The notes under the pieces are model-generated. The model was given only the letters and a program-made list of their open reading frames with translations, searched no databases and was not told the DNA's origin. The position numbers and the translations under genes were made by a program. From NCBI GenBank assembly GCA_037893245.1, contig JBAIAA010000414.1:1588001-1652000 (forward strand): a stretch of DNA of 64,000 bases, written 5' to 3'. Of the stretch, positions 10,957 to 22,023 are shown piece by piece. The DNA comes from Crossaster papposus (taxonomy: Eukaryota > Echinodermata > Asteroidea > Velatida > Solasteridae). Numbering within the stretch: the first letter of the stretch is position 1; every line of letters begins with the position of its first letter.

Positions 10957-11260
10957 CTATAACTGTATGACAACACGTAATAAGGCCAGGTGACTGTAAT
11001 TTAGTATCTTCACTAGGCTTTTCAAAGAATTAAAAATTGCAGTGAATCTACCATTCAATGCAGCTTCAATGCTATTTACCACACCTCTACTAACAGGACA
11101 TACACCTTTATCATATTTACGTAAAATATACGTGAATGCACAAACTATGGTCTCAGCTAAAGCACTATGTGACTTAGAAATGAAGTCTGGCACAGACATG
11201 GCTGGGATACACGTCTGGCAATGTACACAACATATGACTTGTTAAAATACAGTATCAGAC
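10957..11260 (-). CDS. Hypothetical minus-strand frame conserved in block V, copy A
   Basis: An open frame from after an in-frame TAA near 11242 down to 10957 reads QVICCVHCQTCIPAMS and then S-V-P-D-F-I-S-K-S-H-S-A-L-A-E-T. It contains paired cysteines (CCVHCQTC) and an amphipathic, hydrophobic remainder. The first Met is at 11199. The same frame is open in copy B (29929-30240). By hand count about four of five differences between the copies change an amino acid, so there is little sign of constraint. It could be an exon of a decayed gene or a chance frame. I do not recognise the family. Confidence 0.25.
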
Positions 11261-11557
11261 CTAAATCACTGACTTAAAATCCATCTAGTCTGCACACAGT
11301 TTGCACAGTCAAAAATAATTATGTCTAACCACACTGTAGACAAAAGTACAATTGCAATTAATTAAAAAATCTTCAAATTGACACAAACTTACACAGATTT
11401 AAATGTCACACAATAATATGCCAAGACAATGAAGTCATTGATAAAACATTCTTCACACTGGTGTGAACTACAGTGCAAAATACAGTTAGCTGAAAACCTA
11501 GAGTTACATTAACGTGTGTGTAACAATAATATTTGGCTCAAAAACAATCAATCCAAC

Positions 11558-11952
11558 TTAAAGGGATCGTACACGTTTGGCAATTGGAATCCATTGTTTG
11601 TTTCAATCCTATATAGTTATAGATATATACCATAGAACTAACCTGTACAAATTTCATTTCAAAAGGTGGTAGCGATTTCGAGATATTGCCGAAAATCTGG
11701 AGCGGTTATTTCCACGCAGAAAGAATAATCTGCATTGGAATACGCAGTCTGAGAAACGTCACTGCAGTAACGCTTCTCAGATTCAAATTTTTGGACATAA
11801 AAAGTGACATCTTTTTCCATAACCGCAGTACTTCGAAGTGAAACATTTCTAAAAATGCATTATACTATCCAAAGCTGCTGTAGTTCTTACCAAGTAAGTT
11901 TTTATTGCCATTAATTTTTGGAGTAATTACCAAACGTATACGATCCCTTTAA
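11558..11952. mobile_element. MITE with TTAAAGGGATCGTA ends, copy A
   Basis: The 395-bp element begins TTAAAGGGATCGTACACGTT and ends with the inverse of TTAAAGGGATCGTATACGTT. The inverted similarity extends over about 28 bp, and TTAA stands at both outer ends. TTAA could be the target duplication (piggyBac-like), or TA could be (Tc1/mariner-like); no empty site is available to decide. Copy B (30530-31265) carries a later insertion inside it. Confidence 0.75.
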
Positions 11953-12428
11953 GCACAGGCCTAAAAAACTGTCTCTAAAATAATTGTATAATTAATTATT
12001 ATTTTCAAACAGATTCATCGGAGGCACAACTGCCTAAAAACTGAACTGATCTAGCTTATCTACAAAATAGTAAAATATCATTAAACACAATTCTATAAAT
12101 ATAATTATACAATGAAAATTACGCAGCACATAATGTAACCGAAATGTGTCGATTAAATCCTGTCAATGCTGGGTATAGGCACGAATTACATCAATATTTC
12201 GCGACAATAAATGCGCGGAAGCGAACGCGTACATGTAGTTGTCATGTAGGAGAAAATCTAAAGTCCGGCACAAAACATATCCGGATAAAAGTACGTCGTC
12301 ACTTATTGTACTAAATGCACAGTTATAACTATAAGGCGTAGTACATCAAATATGCCACAGCAATACAACATGAAGGTTAAATGTCAACACATGGCTAGTT
12401 GCACTTTACATGTACGTACGCTCTAAAA

Positions 12429-12944
12429 TATAGGTTTTCCCGATCAATGTCGGCAAATGAGCAGCCAATTTAATTGTTCGTGCGTTCGAAATAAAGCGAT
12501 TTTGTCTCTCCAGATTTTGCCGTGTTTTAAATTTAAATTAGGGCATTCATTTTAGTTTTGAAACATTTAAATTTCTTAAGCAATTTGTTCAATTTAGCAT
12601 ATCGTCGATCTTTTATGTGACGCACATAGAAGAGGCAGATCGTAAATTTCGTAAAAAGACAATCAATTTCACTAATAGATTGCACAAATGACGCAAATGT
12701 CTGCCCAATAATGAATTTGAATCACCGAACACACGCATTGAAAACGGTCCTGCGAATTGAAATGATGTTTTGTTGAATTGTAGAATGGTTGTTAATGGTT
12801 ATTTTGACACAACAGTACATTTGCCTAGTTATAAAAACGAAATTTAAATACCATTTTCAACGAGCATTCGATTTCGCGCAAAAATAGTATGACGCAGTGG
12901 TTAAATTGGCTGCTCGTTTGCCGAAATTGACCGGAAAACCTATA
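12429..12944. mobile_element. MITE with TATAGGTTTTCC ends, copy A
   Basis: The left end reads TATAGGTTTTCCCGATCAAT and continues with CGGCAAATGAGCAGCCAATT. The right end is the inverse, with AAATTGGCTGCTCG and GGAAAACCTATA, giving TIRs of about 45 bp. TA at each outer edge fits a TA target duplication (Tc1/mariner-like). Isolated ends of the same kind, TATAGGTTTTCCCGG, are at 17420, 33826 and 39135. No transposase is present. Confidence 0.7.
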
Positions 12945-14454
12945 TGAAGTACAGGGTCGCAAAAATTACAGAATAATTATCTCACAAAAATATAAAACAA
13001 ATTCACTATTAAATTACAAGGTTACCCTTCCTACGTAGTTTACATTATTAGGAGCATGGCCGGAGCTATACTCCCTAGAAAAACGAGTTAATTTTTTGGT
13101 TTATCAGTTTATGTTGATCTTCTCTGCCCGAAGCCCACAGGAGAAAACTCGCTACAAGTTTTATGGACCCATGCAAATCACTTGCAAATTTTTTAGGCAG
13201 TGTAGTCGATCGACGGTGTCAACCTTAAAATTTTCGCCTTTTGTGGACCACACAATAAACCACATTATGCATTAGTACTGTATGTAATTTAAGTGACGCA
13301 CACAACGTGTGTATACGTTGACACAAAAGGTATTATACACCATTGCGCAGTGTTCGCATTATCAGAAATGGGTGGATTTTGTGAGTTTTGTTGTCAATAT
13401 CGTTTAACTGATTGTCCAAAGTTTTACAATCATGAAATATATGGACCACCAGTTTGGTTACCTCATCCCAAAAAAAATATTCAATGTATTGAGACAAATT
13501 CGTGCCTTACTTACAACGTTGCCATGCCTCCTCACATAATATAAAGAACGCTTATCTAAACCTAAACTTTCCCCTCTTTATAATAGACTCATCTACTTAA
13601 GTATTTATTTTGTCATAGTTGGGTCCAAAACATAAGTTCCGTGACCATTCTCTGGCTAGGAAGGTTTGACGAGGGATTTGACTTCTATGGACTATTTATA
13701 AAGAAATTAGCCCCCCGGTCCCTCCCAAAAATCCCGGCATTTTTCGCTAGAGGGCCAAATCCAAAATGGCCACCGGCGCCATTTTGGAAAATTAACCTTT
13801 GAACCAGAGCACCTAGAATCATGTCTGAAAACACTTTTTCGGGTAAGTGGACCTCGAGGATTCCGATTCCGACATCGGTTCGACAATATGACATCAACTT
13901 GACCTAGAAATCCAAGATGGCCGTCGGCGCCATCTTGAAAAATTTACTTTTGAACCAGACCACCTAGAATCATGTCTGAAAACACTTGTTCGGGTAAGTG
14001 GATCCCGATGATTCCGATTCCGACATCAGTTTGACAATATGACATCAATTTGACCCAGAAATCTAAGAAGGGAACACCTAGAAACATGAATGAACACATT
14101 TTGTTCGGTTAAATCATTGCGCTGATGGAATTTATGAAGGTCCTAGTCAGCCGGATATGATGAATAATGGTTCTAGGAGTGAGCTCATAATGGTATAAGG
14201 GCCATATCGGCTGGATTTGTATGTGGGTACAAACGTATTCAGCAGAGTGAAGGTCTGATTTATTTTAACAATGCACACTTTCTTTTAAGTTTGTGTCTTC
14301 GCTAAAAACACCAATCACCGTCACTACATAATCGTAGTGTTGGCACCAGATTTGTTTCTCTTTGTACAGTTTTGTATCACAAACATGATACTTCTTTCTG
14401 TTATTGTTCCACTGATGCTGTGGTTTAAGTAGTTGTGTTGTGAATTGAGAAATA

Positions 14455-14795
14455 TCAGTTACATTCTCCCTGGTAATATTAGGTAAATGGTGTAAAATCG
14501 GGTGACCTCAATTTACATGCTGACCCTAAGTGGGCGTGATAAACCTTGGTGAAACAATTTTGTCACTTTTCCTACATGAACGTTATGTAACGGGTGGTAA
14601 TAACAATGCAATGCCAGAAATAACGGTTACACTCTCTCTGGTAATATTTGGTAAAGGGGGAAACTATCGGGTGGTAATAACAATGCAATGTCGCAAATAA
14701 CGGTTACATTCTCCCTGGTAATATGGGGTAATATCGGGTGGTAATAACTAGCGTTATTACTCGTTACAACCCGGGTAATATCGGGTAAAATGCTC
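14455..14795. repeat. Imperfect tandem repeats inside K
   Basis: The words GTTACATTCTCCCTGGTAATA and CGGGTGGTAATAACAATGCA alternate in at least three imperfect copies (~14460, ~14620, ~14705), with spacing of roughly 80-160 bp. This resembles subterminal repeat expansion in a DNA transposon. Confidence 0.55.
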
Positions 14796-14844
14796 AGTGG
14801 GTAGTGCGCCCCCTTCCTGAATTACCACCCCTCACCAATCGGAC

Positions 14845-15054
14845 ATGGTTGGGAGCTGTCGCCCTGTCTGCCACACGCGACATGCTCTCCCGACGCATCT
14901 ACCTGCATCAGGGCCAGCTGAAGAGAGCGAAGAAGATGAGCACGATTGGGATGATGATGAGGAGGAGGGAGATGATGATGTACAGAGGAGGGAGGATTCA
15001 TCTGTATCTGATGATTCAGAATCTAGTGAGCCAGAATTCTCTGATTCAGACTGA
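14845..15054 (+). CDS. Acidic C-terminal exon-like frame inside K
   Basis: The frame has an ordinary first half and then a strongly acidic, serine-rich tail: a run beginning E-E-S-E-E-D-E-H-D-W-D-D-D and ending SSEPEFSDSD, stop at 15052-15054. Such tails are typical of C-termini of nuclear or nucleolar proteins. The ATG at 14845 is only the first Met of the open frame; a real exon might start at an upstream splice site. It could be a captured host exon, the end of a lost transposase gene, or a chance frame created by GATGATGAG repeats. No domain is recognisable. Confidence 0.3.
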   Translation: MVGSCRPVCHTRHALPTHLPASGPAEESEEDEHDWDDDEEEGDDDVQRREDSSVSDDSESSEPEFSDSD

Positions 15055-15980
15055 TCACATCTCTCAATGTCACATTGATTAACCTGTTACGATGTTGAAA
15101 CAATGTGTAGCATAAGACAAAAGCATAATTGGTGACTAATCCTAAATGGGTTTCAATTGCTTTGGACTGTTGTGTCATTTGTCTTCTCTAAAAAAACAAC
15201 CCAAAAGAACAAATGATTTTGTATTGACATGCTTTTTGTGGTTTCATTTGATAACTACATGTATTTAAGTTACAGCTATAACAAGAAGCTTATTTTAAAG
15301 AATAATTATATTTCTCTTGTCATTCATTTGGCTGAAACAGATTTTATAGAGGTAGTTTGCTTTAATATTAAAGAGTAAAGCAGTACCAAAATAAACGGGT
15401 TTGTCATTAACAGTTTTTGACCGAACTTAATTATGAAATTACCACCCTGCCCCATAATCACAAATTGCTATTACTAAACCTAGCATGTTTATTAGGCATG
15501 GACTCATAAGTAAAATAGCTATAATTGTTCCTTCCTTATGTACGGTATGAATGGCAAACCCCACATCTTCATTTACTGTTTAAAAGTTAGGATTTTCTTT
15601 ATCGTATGGCGGCCATCTTAAATGTCTGGGTCAAAATGATTTCACAGCAATTTTTCAAGATGGCGCCGGCGGCCATCTTGGATTTCTAGGTCAAGTTGAT
15701 GTCATATTGTCAAACCGATGTCGGAATCGGAATCCTCGAGGTCCACTTACCCGAAAAAGTGTTTTCAGACATGATTCTAGGTGCTCTGGTTCAAAAGTTA
15801 ATTTTCCAAGATGGCGCCGGTGGCCATCTTGGATTTGGCCCTCTAGCGAAAAATGTCGGGATTTTTGGGAGGGACCGGGGGGCTAATTTCTTTATAAATA
15901 GTCCATAGAAGTCAAATCCATCGTCAAACCTTCCTAGCCAGAGAATGGTCACGGAACTTATGTTTTGGACCCAACTATCA

Positions 15981-16817
15981 TCAAATGTCTCTATAAACAT
16001 TCTATCATCCCACTACATTTTCTTCCACAGCCAAACACAAAGAAGACGGACACTTTGCTCTTTAAACTTTACTATTGCCCAACTAACTATGTGATATTTT
16101 CTGTATTTACCCGGTTCCCTAGATTTTTTTTCAATTCCGTGTGACCTCCAAAATCTCTGTCTAAAACCCTCTCTAAAAGACTGTTTTCGTTGCGGGATCA
16201 CCTCTTTGACCATGTTTCAATTTTTCTTGCTTTTTAGATTTGTGGAATATTTACATGTACGTGTACAGTCGGCTCTCGTTTGTACAGACTCAGCCGGATC
16301 TGGACAAAATAAATGCACAGTCTGTTTTGTTATTGTTCATGTGTATTTCTGTTTTACTGTCATTGTTTGTTTTGCCCCAAAACTTGAAGTAAATAAAAAT
16401 GTAAATGTAAATTGCTGTCCGGATTGGGATAATGCTTAGCTATATAGACTGGTGCTTCATATGATAATATTTTAAATAAGATAAATTGTGCGGTAAAAAC
16501 ATCTTTACCATATTGTCTTTAGAGCTGAATTCATGGATTAATTTTAAGTGCTGCGAGTGTCCGATGATCTAACGTTCTGCACGGCTTGCAAGTCCAAAAC
16601 GAGTCACGCTCATTTAGTATCGTACGAATTTTAACAATAATTTGACAATAGTTGTTAACAGCCAAAAAAACCAAACTTTCCTTTGAAGGTTATAGTTTTA
16701 TATAGGTTTTTCTGGCTATTTTAAAACATTGTTTTTTTCATATTCGAATTTACCCACTCTCAAATTCAATTTCGTTCGAAGAAATATTTCACACGCTTTT
16801 ACCAAACCAATTAAGTA
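15981..16817. other. Non-coding insertion-rich segment, possible LINE tail
   Basis: Positions ~16200-16411 end in AAGTAAATAAAAATGTAAATG, like the 3' end of a retroposed sequence with a short-period tail. Positions ~16455-16625 (GATAAATTGTGCGGTAAAAA to TCATTTAGTATCGTA) recur at ~51795-51960. No gene is supported. The whole stretch is missing between blocks V and W in copy B. Confidence 0.45.
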
Positions 16818-18190
16818 ATTCACCATTCAATTTAAACGTTTCGTCAGCCCTTCTAAACACCAGGTCGAGAATATTCGTCATTACAGACTAGATTCGTCTA
16901 TAGCAACAGCTTAGACCAATTTGATCTGCAATGACGAATATTCTCAATGCAATGTTTAAACAGAGTGACCACACTTTGACATTGAATGATAAATGACTAA
17001 ATTGGTTCGGAAAAAGCTTTGTCTTGACGGAATTGAACGTGAGAGCTCGTGAATTTGAAAACAATGTTTTTTAAATAGCATACAAAATGGTTTTTGTTGC
17101 CAATTTTAAACCTGTCTTTCACATTGAAACACCTTTATCAATACTGTCTTGTTATTCTTTTTAAACGCGTTCAAACACAAACAAGGTATTGGTCGAAAAT
17201 ATCTAGCGATTTATCATTCATTCTTTTAATTACACGCGCAATGTTTAGCTTCTGAAAAAATGTTTTCGTTTACTGAACACAGTGTTGACGGTACTGTCGG
17301 ACACAATGTTTATTTTACAATGCAACGTATTAAAGGTGTAAGATGGTAATCTTGATTGTACAATGAATTACAATTACAACTATTATTATAACTAAAACAA
17401 ATAATTATTCGAAATAAATATAGGTTTTCCCGGCTAAATTCATCACAAATTAGTTCATTTTCATTAACACTCATTCAAATTCACGCATTTCCCCATAATT
17501 CAATCAAACTAGGGTTTCTTTTTAGTTACTATTCATTTTAGTGTTTGTGCACACATTATTTCGTTCTTTTCATTCAGGCTCGTTTTAGTCATTCTATTTC
17601 ATGTATAGACATAACTATTTCAAGACTACAGTTTTACCATTCTTCAGTTGAATTTCTGCTATAGGTAAAGTGTTAGGTAAAGTTTGAAAAGTTATGGTGG
17701 TAAGTTTGAAATGAAAATTAAATCTTTCGCTATTGTCTTGTGATCGTTTGCAATGGTCTTTTTTTTATTCTTTGTTTTATTCTTTATTTCTGCTAATGTT
17801 CGGACCATGTCCAATAACAAAATAGCAAATGCTTTTAAGAAACAAAAGCTTAAAATTATCAGGGGGTCTTTATAAAATTAACTAAAACAAAAGGTTGTTC
17901 TTTTCATGTATATTTTTTCCACAGTTCTTTTTTTAATCGCGTTTCTTTTTGTTCAAAAATTCTTTACTTAAAGGTATAACGCAGAATTAGTGTAATTCTG
18001 TATTCTCTTAATTCAGAATTTGCCTTTATATAGGTAAATACGAATTTGAATGTGAACATTAAAAAAATGTTTGCCAATTGATAAAATTGATTGGATGACG
18101 ACCTCGTGAAGTTGAATGATCTTATTTGGCCAGTGAATGCTAACTGCTGAAATAGAATTACTCTTTTTGACTGTTGAATGATGATGCAAC
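16818..18190. repeat. Block W, copy A: FREP 3'-distal flank
   Basis: It is collinear with 33268-34600. It is non-coding and AT-rich. It contains an inverted repeat with 16-bp perfect arms (GAGAATATTCGTCATT at 16867-16882 and its complement at 16930-16945) and a larger imperfect inversion (16718-17083). Both look like decayed MITEs, but their outer ends cannot be fixed. Confidence 0.6.
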
Positions 18191-18196
18191 AAAGCT

Positions 18197-18202
18197 TTTA
18201 TT
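18197..18202 (-). terminator. Candidate poly(A) signal of FREP1
   Basis: AATAAA on the minus strand (TTTATT on plus) lies ~97 bases past the FREP1 stop codon. The same hexamer stands at the same distance behind FREP2 (34613-34618). Role inferred from position. Confidence 0.4.
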
Positions 18203-18298
18203 TTGAAACGAAAATGAATGAGCCTGGTGTTAATTTGAATGATTTTGTGTTTAAATTTGGCCTGGAAAACCAATATAAAATACAATAGGATACGGCGT

Positions 18299-19333
18299 TC
18301 AAAACCCAATTTCACGTATTTTCATGCTACATGCTTTCATAGAATATGAACGCGATTTCCATGACTTCCATTGTACGCCCTTGTTATCATCGGCATTCTC
18401 ATCTGGGTAATATCTACCATTCAAGTGAGACATTAAACACCGCTTAAACCACCAGGCTCCTGCGCGCATTCGTGCGCAATTCTTTTGTAATTCATCATTG
18501 TCACGATCCTTTGTCGTAAAGGGATACCCTCTGTGATACCCAAGAGAGTCACCGGCAGTGCTGCTGGCATCGTATTGGTCATAATTCAGATTGTACTCAC
18601 CCGGGGATATTTGGAAATCTGAGTATTTTGCCCATGCCCTGTTGCCCTCCCAGTCCTCTAAGTCAACTCGTAGCTCCCATGATCCACGTAAATCGTCGGA
18701 CGTCAGAGTCACCAAGTTGTCATTACCCAACCAGAACTCACCGGACACTTCTCCAAAGCCAGACTGGTAGTCGGCCCAGTTACGGTAGAATTCCTCGCTG
18801 CCATCTTGTCGCCTCTGAAACACGATCCATCCCCCGCCGTCAGTTTCCATGTCACAGTAGACACGAAGACCGTCATTGCCGAATCGCTCTGGGTAGATTG
18901 TGTAGATACCGCTTGAACAATAACCAGCATCTAAGAGTATCTTGCAACTTTTGTAGCGATTCAAGGAACTATCAGCCAGTGAGTAGCGAGGTGTTTCCTC
19001 ATCTGCATCAAAGTACACGCTCCCTTGAGTTGCATTGAAGTAGTCGAGATGCTGCCGTCTTATGGCAAGATTTAACTCGCACATTTTACTGCAGTCATTG
19101 AAGTTAAACGATTTGCAATGTTGATCCATGCTGCATTCACGTCCGCAGATGACACGAGATCGTACAATTTTGGTTGCAAACGCAAACCCTTTTAGGGCGC
19201 GATTTTCTGCGGCATAAAACGCATGTTTCCCTGCATAAGAAGTTCCACATCCAGTGACGGACGAGGTAGCTCCTTGACATATGATGAATATTGTGTGAAA
19301 TAGTTGAAAACCAGTAAAAGTCAGTTTCGCCAT
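18299..19333 (-). CDS. Fibrinogen-related lectin FREP1 (PAN + FBG domains)
   Basis: A 344-residue single-exon protein. Residues 1-22 form a signal peptide (basic start, then a hydrophobic stretch to CQGATSS), so secretion is expected. Residues ~29-108 resemble a PAN/apple domain, with the cysteine-rich core CGRECSMDQHCKSFNFND. Residues ~128-344 are a fibrinogen C-terminal domain: GIYTIYP, YCDMETDGGGW, GEFWLGND, the calcium site KDRDND, GAWWF-x-x-C, SHLNG and a closing YSMKACSMKIR. Family members bind sugars or acetylated groups on microbes; that role is inferred. The intact genes at 35764 and 44510 have an ATG three codons upstream; here it is ATA, so the second Met (19333) is taken as the start. 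An extra Cys (GYCSSG) is unique to this copy. No introns, frameshifts or stops are seen. Confidence 0.93.
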   Translation of the reverse strand: MAKLTFTGFQLFHTIFIICQGATSSVTGCGTSYAGKHAFYAAENRALKGFAFATKIVRSRVICGRECSMDQHCKSFNFNDCSKMCELNLAIRRQHLDYFNATQGSVYFDADEETPRYSLADSSLNRYKSCKILLDAGYCSSGIYTIYPERFGNDGLRVYCDMETDGGGWIVFQRRQDGSEEFYRNWADYQSGFGEVSGEFWLGNDNLVTLTSDDLRGSWELRVDLEDWEGNRAWAKYSDFQISPGEYNLNYDQYDASSTAGDSLGYHRGYPFTTKDRDNDELQKNCARMRAGAWWFKRCLMSHLNGRYYPDENADDNKGVQWKSWKSRSYSMKACSMKIREIGF

Positions 19334-20225
19334 TGCTTCTATTACTTAAAAGATTCGTTAAAATCAGATGACTTAACGTCGATCTCAGTTTGTTTTATTT
19401 GTTTTTGTATGTGCGCCACATAAGTATATAGTTGAAATCACGGGAAGAAAATCTAGCGATTTGTCGTGTCTGATTGAACTATCCACAATGGTTGTTCAGC
19501 GACTACAAGTCAAGCCGTACTGCTTTCGGCTGCTGTTCTCTCTATACAAATGCTAGGATGCTACTGTGATACAGAGGCCTGGCGACGGTGGGACTTGGTA
19601 TAGTTTACAGAAAGGAATGGGTTGAGGCAGACGACGTGTATCTCTAATTCTGTCTGATTGGTTATCCAAGTGACACGTCATCCACGTCAGTGGCTAATAA
19701 GTGGTCAGTATTCCCTCAGTTACAAACCGTAGCCTTTGATTGGCTAATGTTTTATCGTAAGCTGATTACCTCATCGTTCTGTGAGATTCTGGATAAACGT
19801 TAAGCGCTGAAGTGCAGTCTTAATTCGTTTTTAATAATTGTCGTCATGCCACGCCAAACAAAGACACGGGCAATCTGGAGATTGCATATGCGCTCATCAA
19901 TTTCACGCTGGTTGATTCCATTCTCAAAACTTGAATGAGAAAGTCAGAGACAAAGTCGTCTATAAACTAAGAGGAGTCTTTACATTATTATAGCTTATAC
20001 AAACGACAACACGAACTGTCCACGATATTGATTTTGTTCCAGTGAATCTAGGACAATAAGAGGCAATTCTCTGGTTACTATGGTAACTCCTTCTACCGAA
20101 GGCCACAAGCTGATTATTTTCAAGGAAGAACGATTAATACCAAACCTAAATTGACAGCCTGCAATTTAATGAAGTCGCAAATATTATGAGTTGCGTCACA
20201 AAACAAAATCTAGACTCCTTTGAAC
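19334..20225 (-). promoter_or_regulatory. FREP1 5' flank with conserved CCAAT boxes
   Basis: This region is shared with the other FREP units. On the gene strand CCAAT boxes lie at 19657-19661 (~325 bp before the ATG) and 19739-19743. A TATATA-like word occurs near 19425. The strongest blocks, CCGTACTGCTTTCGGCTGCT and TTGAGGCAGACGA, are kept even in a diverged orphan copy at 39.8-40.0 kb. R1 forms the distal part. Transcription start is not determinable from sequence. Confidence 0.45.
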
Positions 20226-20323
20226 TTACATCATCGCCATCACTAAAAAAACCAAAATACTTAAAAATGGGTCAACGTAAATATTTCAAATAAGTGTTCT
20301 CGTCAATAATTTGTTTTCTGTGA

Positions 20324-20426
20324 ACCAGCACGAGTAAATGAGACACTTTAAGGCAAAAATTGAGATTTTGATTTCATCATTTAAAGCTTGTTTAGCCTCA
20401 AAGTGTCTCATTTACTCGTGCTGGGT
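20324..20426. mobile_element. 103-bp hairpin MITE
   Basis: ACCAGCACGAGTAAATGAGA and its inverse bound a ~40-bp loop; the arms are ~31 bp with one or two mismatches. The homologous flanks of FREP2 (~36690) and FREP3 (~45470) lack it, so it entered after the FREP units duplicated. The target duplication is unclear. Confidence 0.7.
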
Positions 20427-20429
20427 CAA

Positions 20430-21940
20430 AAATATGAAAGGACTTGGTAAGCAAGTAACGATAGAACTTACATTTTTGTATGGCCTGTTGCCATGCTAAC
20501 AGGCCATTTTGTGTTTTGCTTATAATTTTGAAAAAAATCACCCAGCCAAAATGAAAATTCATATCACCAAATAAACTATATCATTACAAGGAATCATCAT
20601 TGCCCTTTCTTGAGAACAAAATAAAAAGTGTTAAATGTCACCATCATGCTATTTTTGGAGCATGCGTTAAAGTTTGTTTTTAGAACTTGAAAAATTGAAA
20701 TTTTTACCCCATTTTTGTCCCTCAATAAGTCATCTTGCCAGGGGTTTCAGAATTTTTTAATTTTTTTTTCTTTGGATTAACAAACACACACAAATTGTAC
20801 TTTTATGAATCCGGCTCCTTTTTAAAATTTACAAGAGTGTAGGCCTGTGAATTACTTCTACTGAATAAGCAACATTTTTTACGTCGAAAATCTAGACTAA
20901 CCCCCTCCACAGCATTTCTTACATACCATTTTCTGATAACATTCTATTAGTGGCATATACAATTAGTGGCATATACAAAATGAAATTTTGGACTAAATAC
21001 AACAATTTAACATCGACTATTGTTAACACAGCGATATCCCATAATTTCTTATCGACCGATCAGAGAGCTTTATTCCACACACGCATGCGCACTAGGTCAA
21101 ATTTAACACCAAAAGTACGTAACACCAGTACTTGATTTGAAACTAATACTTCAAGAATCATTTTACTTCATTTTAACACCAATTTCCATTCTATTCCAAA
21201 AGATTAAAAAAACATTGGTGTTGACATTTTTGAAAAAAACGAATCTTTATTTCGAATTTTTGAATGAAAATTTAATAGAAAGTTCAATGCAAGTTAGAAT
21301 AACGGCTGTTTGTAAAATTCGAGCATGTAAAATGCTTGCTGCATTCGCCGCACATACCGCGAATAGGCCTATAATATAGGGCGCTCTCTCTGAAGAGTGG
21401 TCATCGGAATCACTCCAAAAAGTGAGTGGTATAGTGGCTCACTCGATAAAGAGTGATTACCCTTAGACGACTTTGTAGCATTTCTCCACTCGAATCAGAG
21501 TGAATCCCACTCACAAAAGAGTTAAACCGTTAAAACTCAGGCGAGAGATTGACGTTTTCACTCTTTTGCATTTAGAGAGTAGAGACGGTTCTTTGTATGA
21601 AGCAGAAACAGTGTAACAAATATCAGACGTGTTTTTTGTTTTTTCTTCAAAATTAATGTCACGTGAGTGTTTTTAGGCAATATTTTTGAACGTTGAGGGC
21701 GCTGTGCAAATGGTATTGGGGGTATAATTAAAAGTGATTAGAAGATAATTCATGTCAGTTTACATATTCTTACAGCTCCAAACATTTACATGTTTCAATA
21801 TTTCATTTTTATATAAAAGTGATGTTCCTAAACTACTTCACTAAACGTGATTTTACCCGTGTTGGGTACCCGGAAAATGGCGTCTTATAGCGCCCTCATG
21901 CGACCAGGAATATGGCGCATTCGGATGCTTTCCTAATTCG
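20430..21940. other. FREP-distal flank and unexplained repeats, no gene
   Basis: 20430-20970 continues block W (compare 36710-36900 and 37825-37935). From 21385 to 21590 the words GAGTG/CACTC occur many times (for example ACTCGATAAAGAGTG), suggesting a decayed palindromic element. 21590-21720 resembles 1975-2050 (GGTTCTTTGTA-GAAGCAGAAACAGTGT). No gene is supported. Confidence 0.5.
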
Positions 21941-21944
21941 GATG

Positions 21945-22023
21945 CTTTTTGTAATGCTTGTTGTATCATTACAACATACCGAGGTGTCCATTTTGATTCT
22001 GCATTCTTAAGGGAGTTGTAGCG
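21945..22023 (+). pseudogene. Short Ty3/gypsy integrase fragment
   Basis: The plus strand reads I-T-T-Y-R-G-V-H-F-D-S-A-F-L-R-E-L and then a stop. It matches the first part of the integrase fragment at 2128-2548, at the same position relative to the GGATGCTTTTTGTAAT flank. Homology ends abruptly at GGGAGTTGTAGCGAC, where block X begins. The catalytic Asp of TDRG is replaced by Tyr. Confidence 0.65.

Larger units (their letters stand above)
9026..13555. repeat. Block V, copy A
   Basis: A ~4.5-kb duplicated block, collinear with 28040-33255. It holds, in order, a hAT-type MITE, a short conserved minus-strand frame, a TTAA-ended MITE and a TATAGG-ended MITE, all shared with copy B and so older than the duplication. 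Copy A ends at TTTCCCCTC (13585); copy B leaves homology at the same word (33268) and joins directly to block W, whereas here ~3.2 kb intervene. Confidence 0.75.
13613..15980. mobile_element. Long-TIR DNA transposon K (non-autonomous)
   Basis: The element is 13616-15977 (2362 bp). It begins TAGTTGGGTCCAAAACATAA, ends with the inverse, and is flanked by TCA on both sides (possible 3-bp TSD). The inverted arms are roughly 335-400 bp long (13616-13950 and 15640-15977). The left arm holds two tandem ~150-bp units. The arms are rich in CAAGATGGC/GCCATCTTG words, which resemble the YY1 consensus. Copy B of this junction (33255-33270) lacks the whole 3.2-kb segment that contains it. The interior holds a repeated CGGTTACATTCTCCCTGGTA motif (14455-14790) and an acidic open frame (14845-15054), but no transposase. 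Confidence 0.7.

Noticed and set aside
11558-11952. Assignment of the TTAA-ended MITE to piggyBac
   Set aside because: No empty site to prove a TTAA duplication; a TA duplication with TIRs starting AAAGGG is equally possible.
13293-13544. 83-codon frame with several cysteines in block V copy A
   Set aside because: Not open in copy B (33010-33230); no sign of constraint.
18628-19038. Plus-strand open frame antisense to FREP1 (also 35050-35460 and 43616-44206)
   Set aside because: Shadow of the conserved fibrinogen-domain coding sequence; no independent support.
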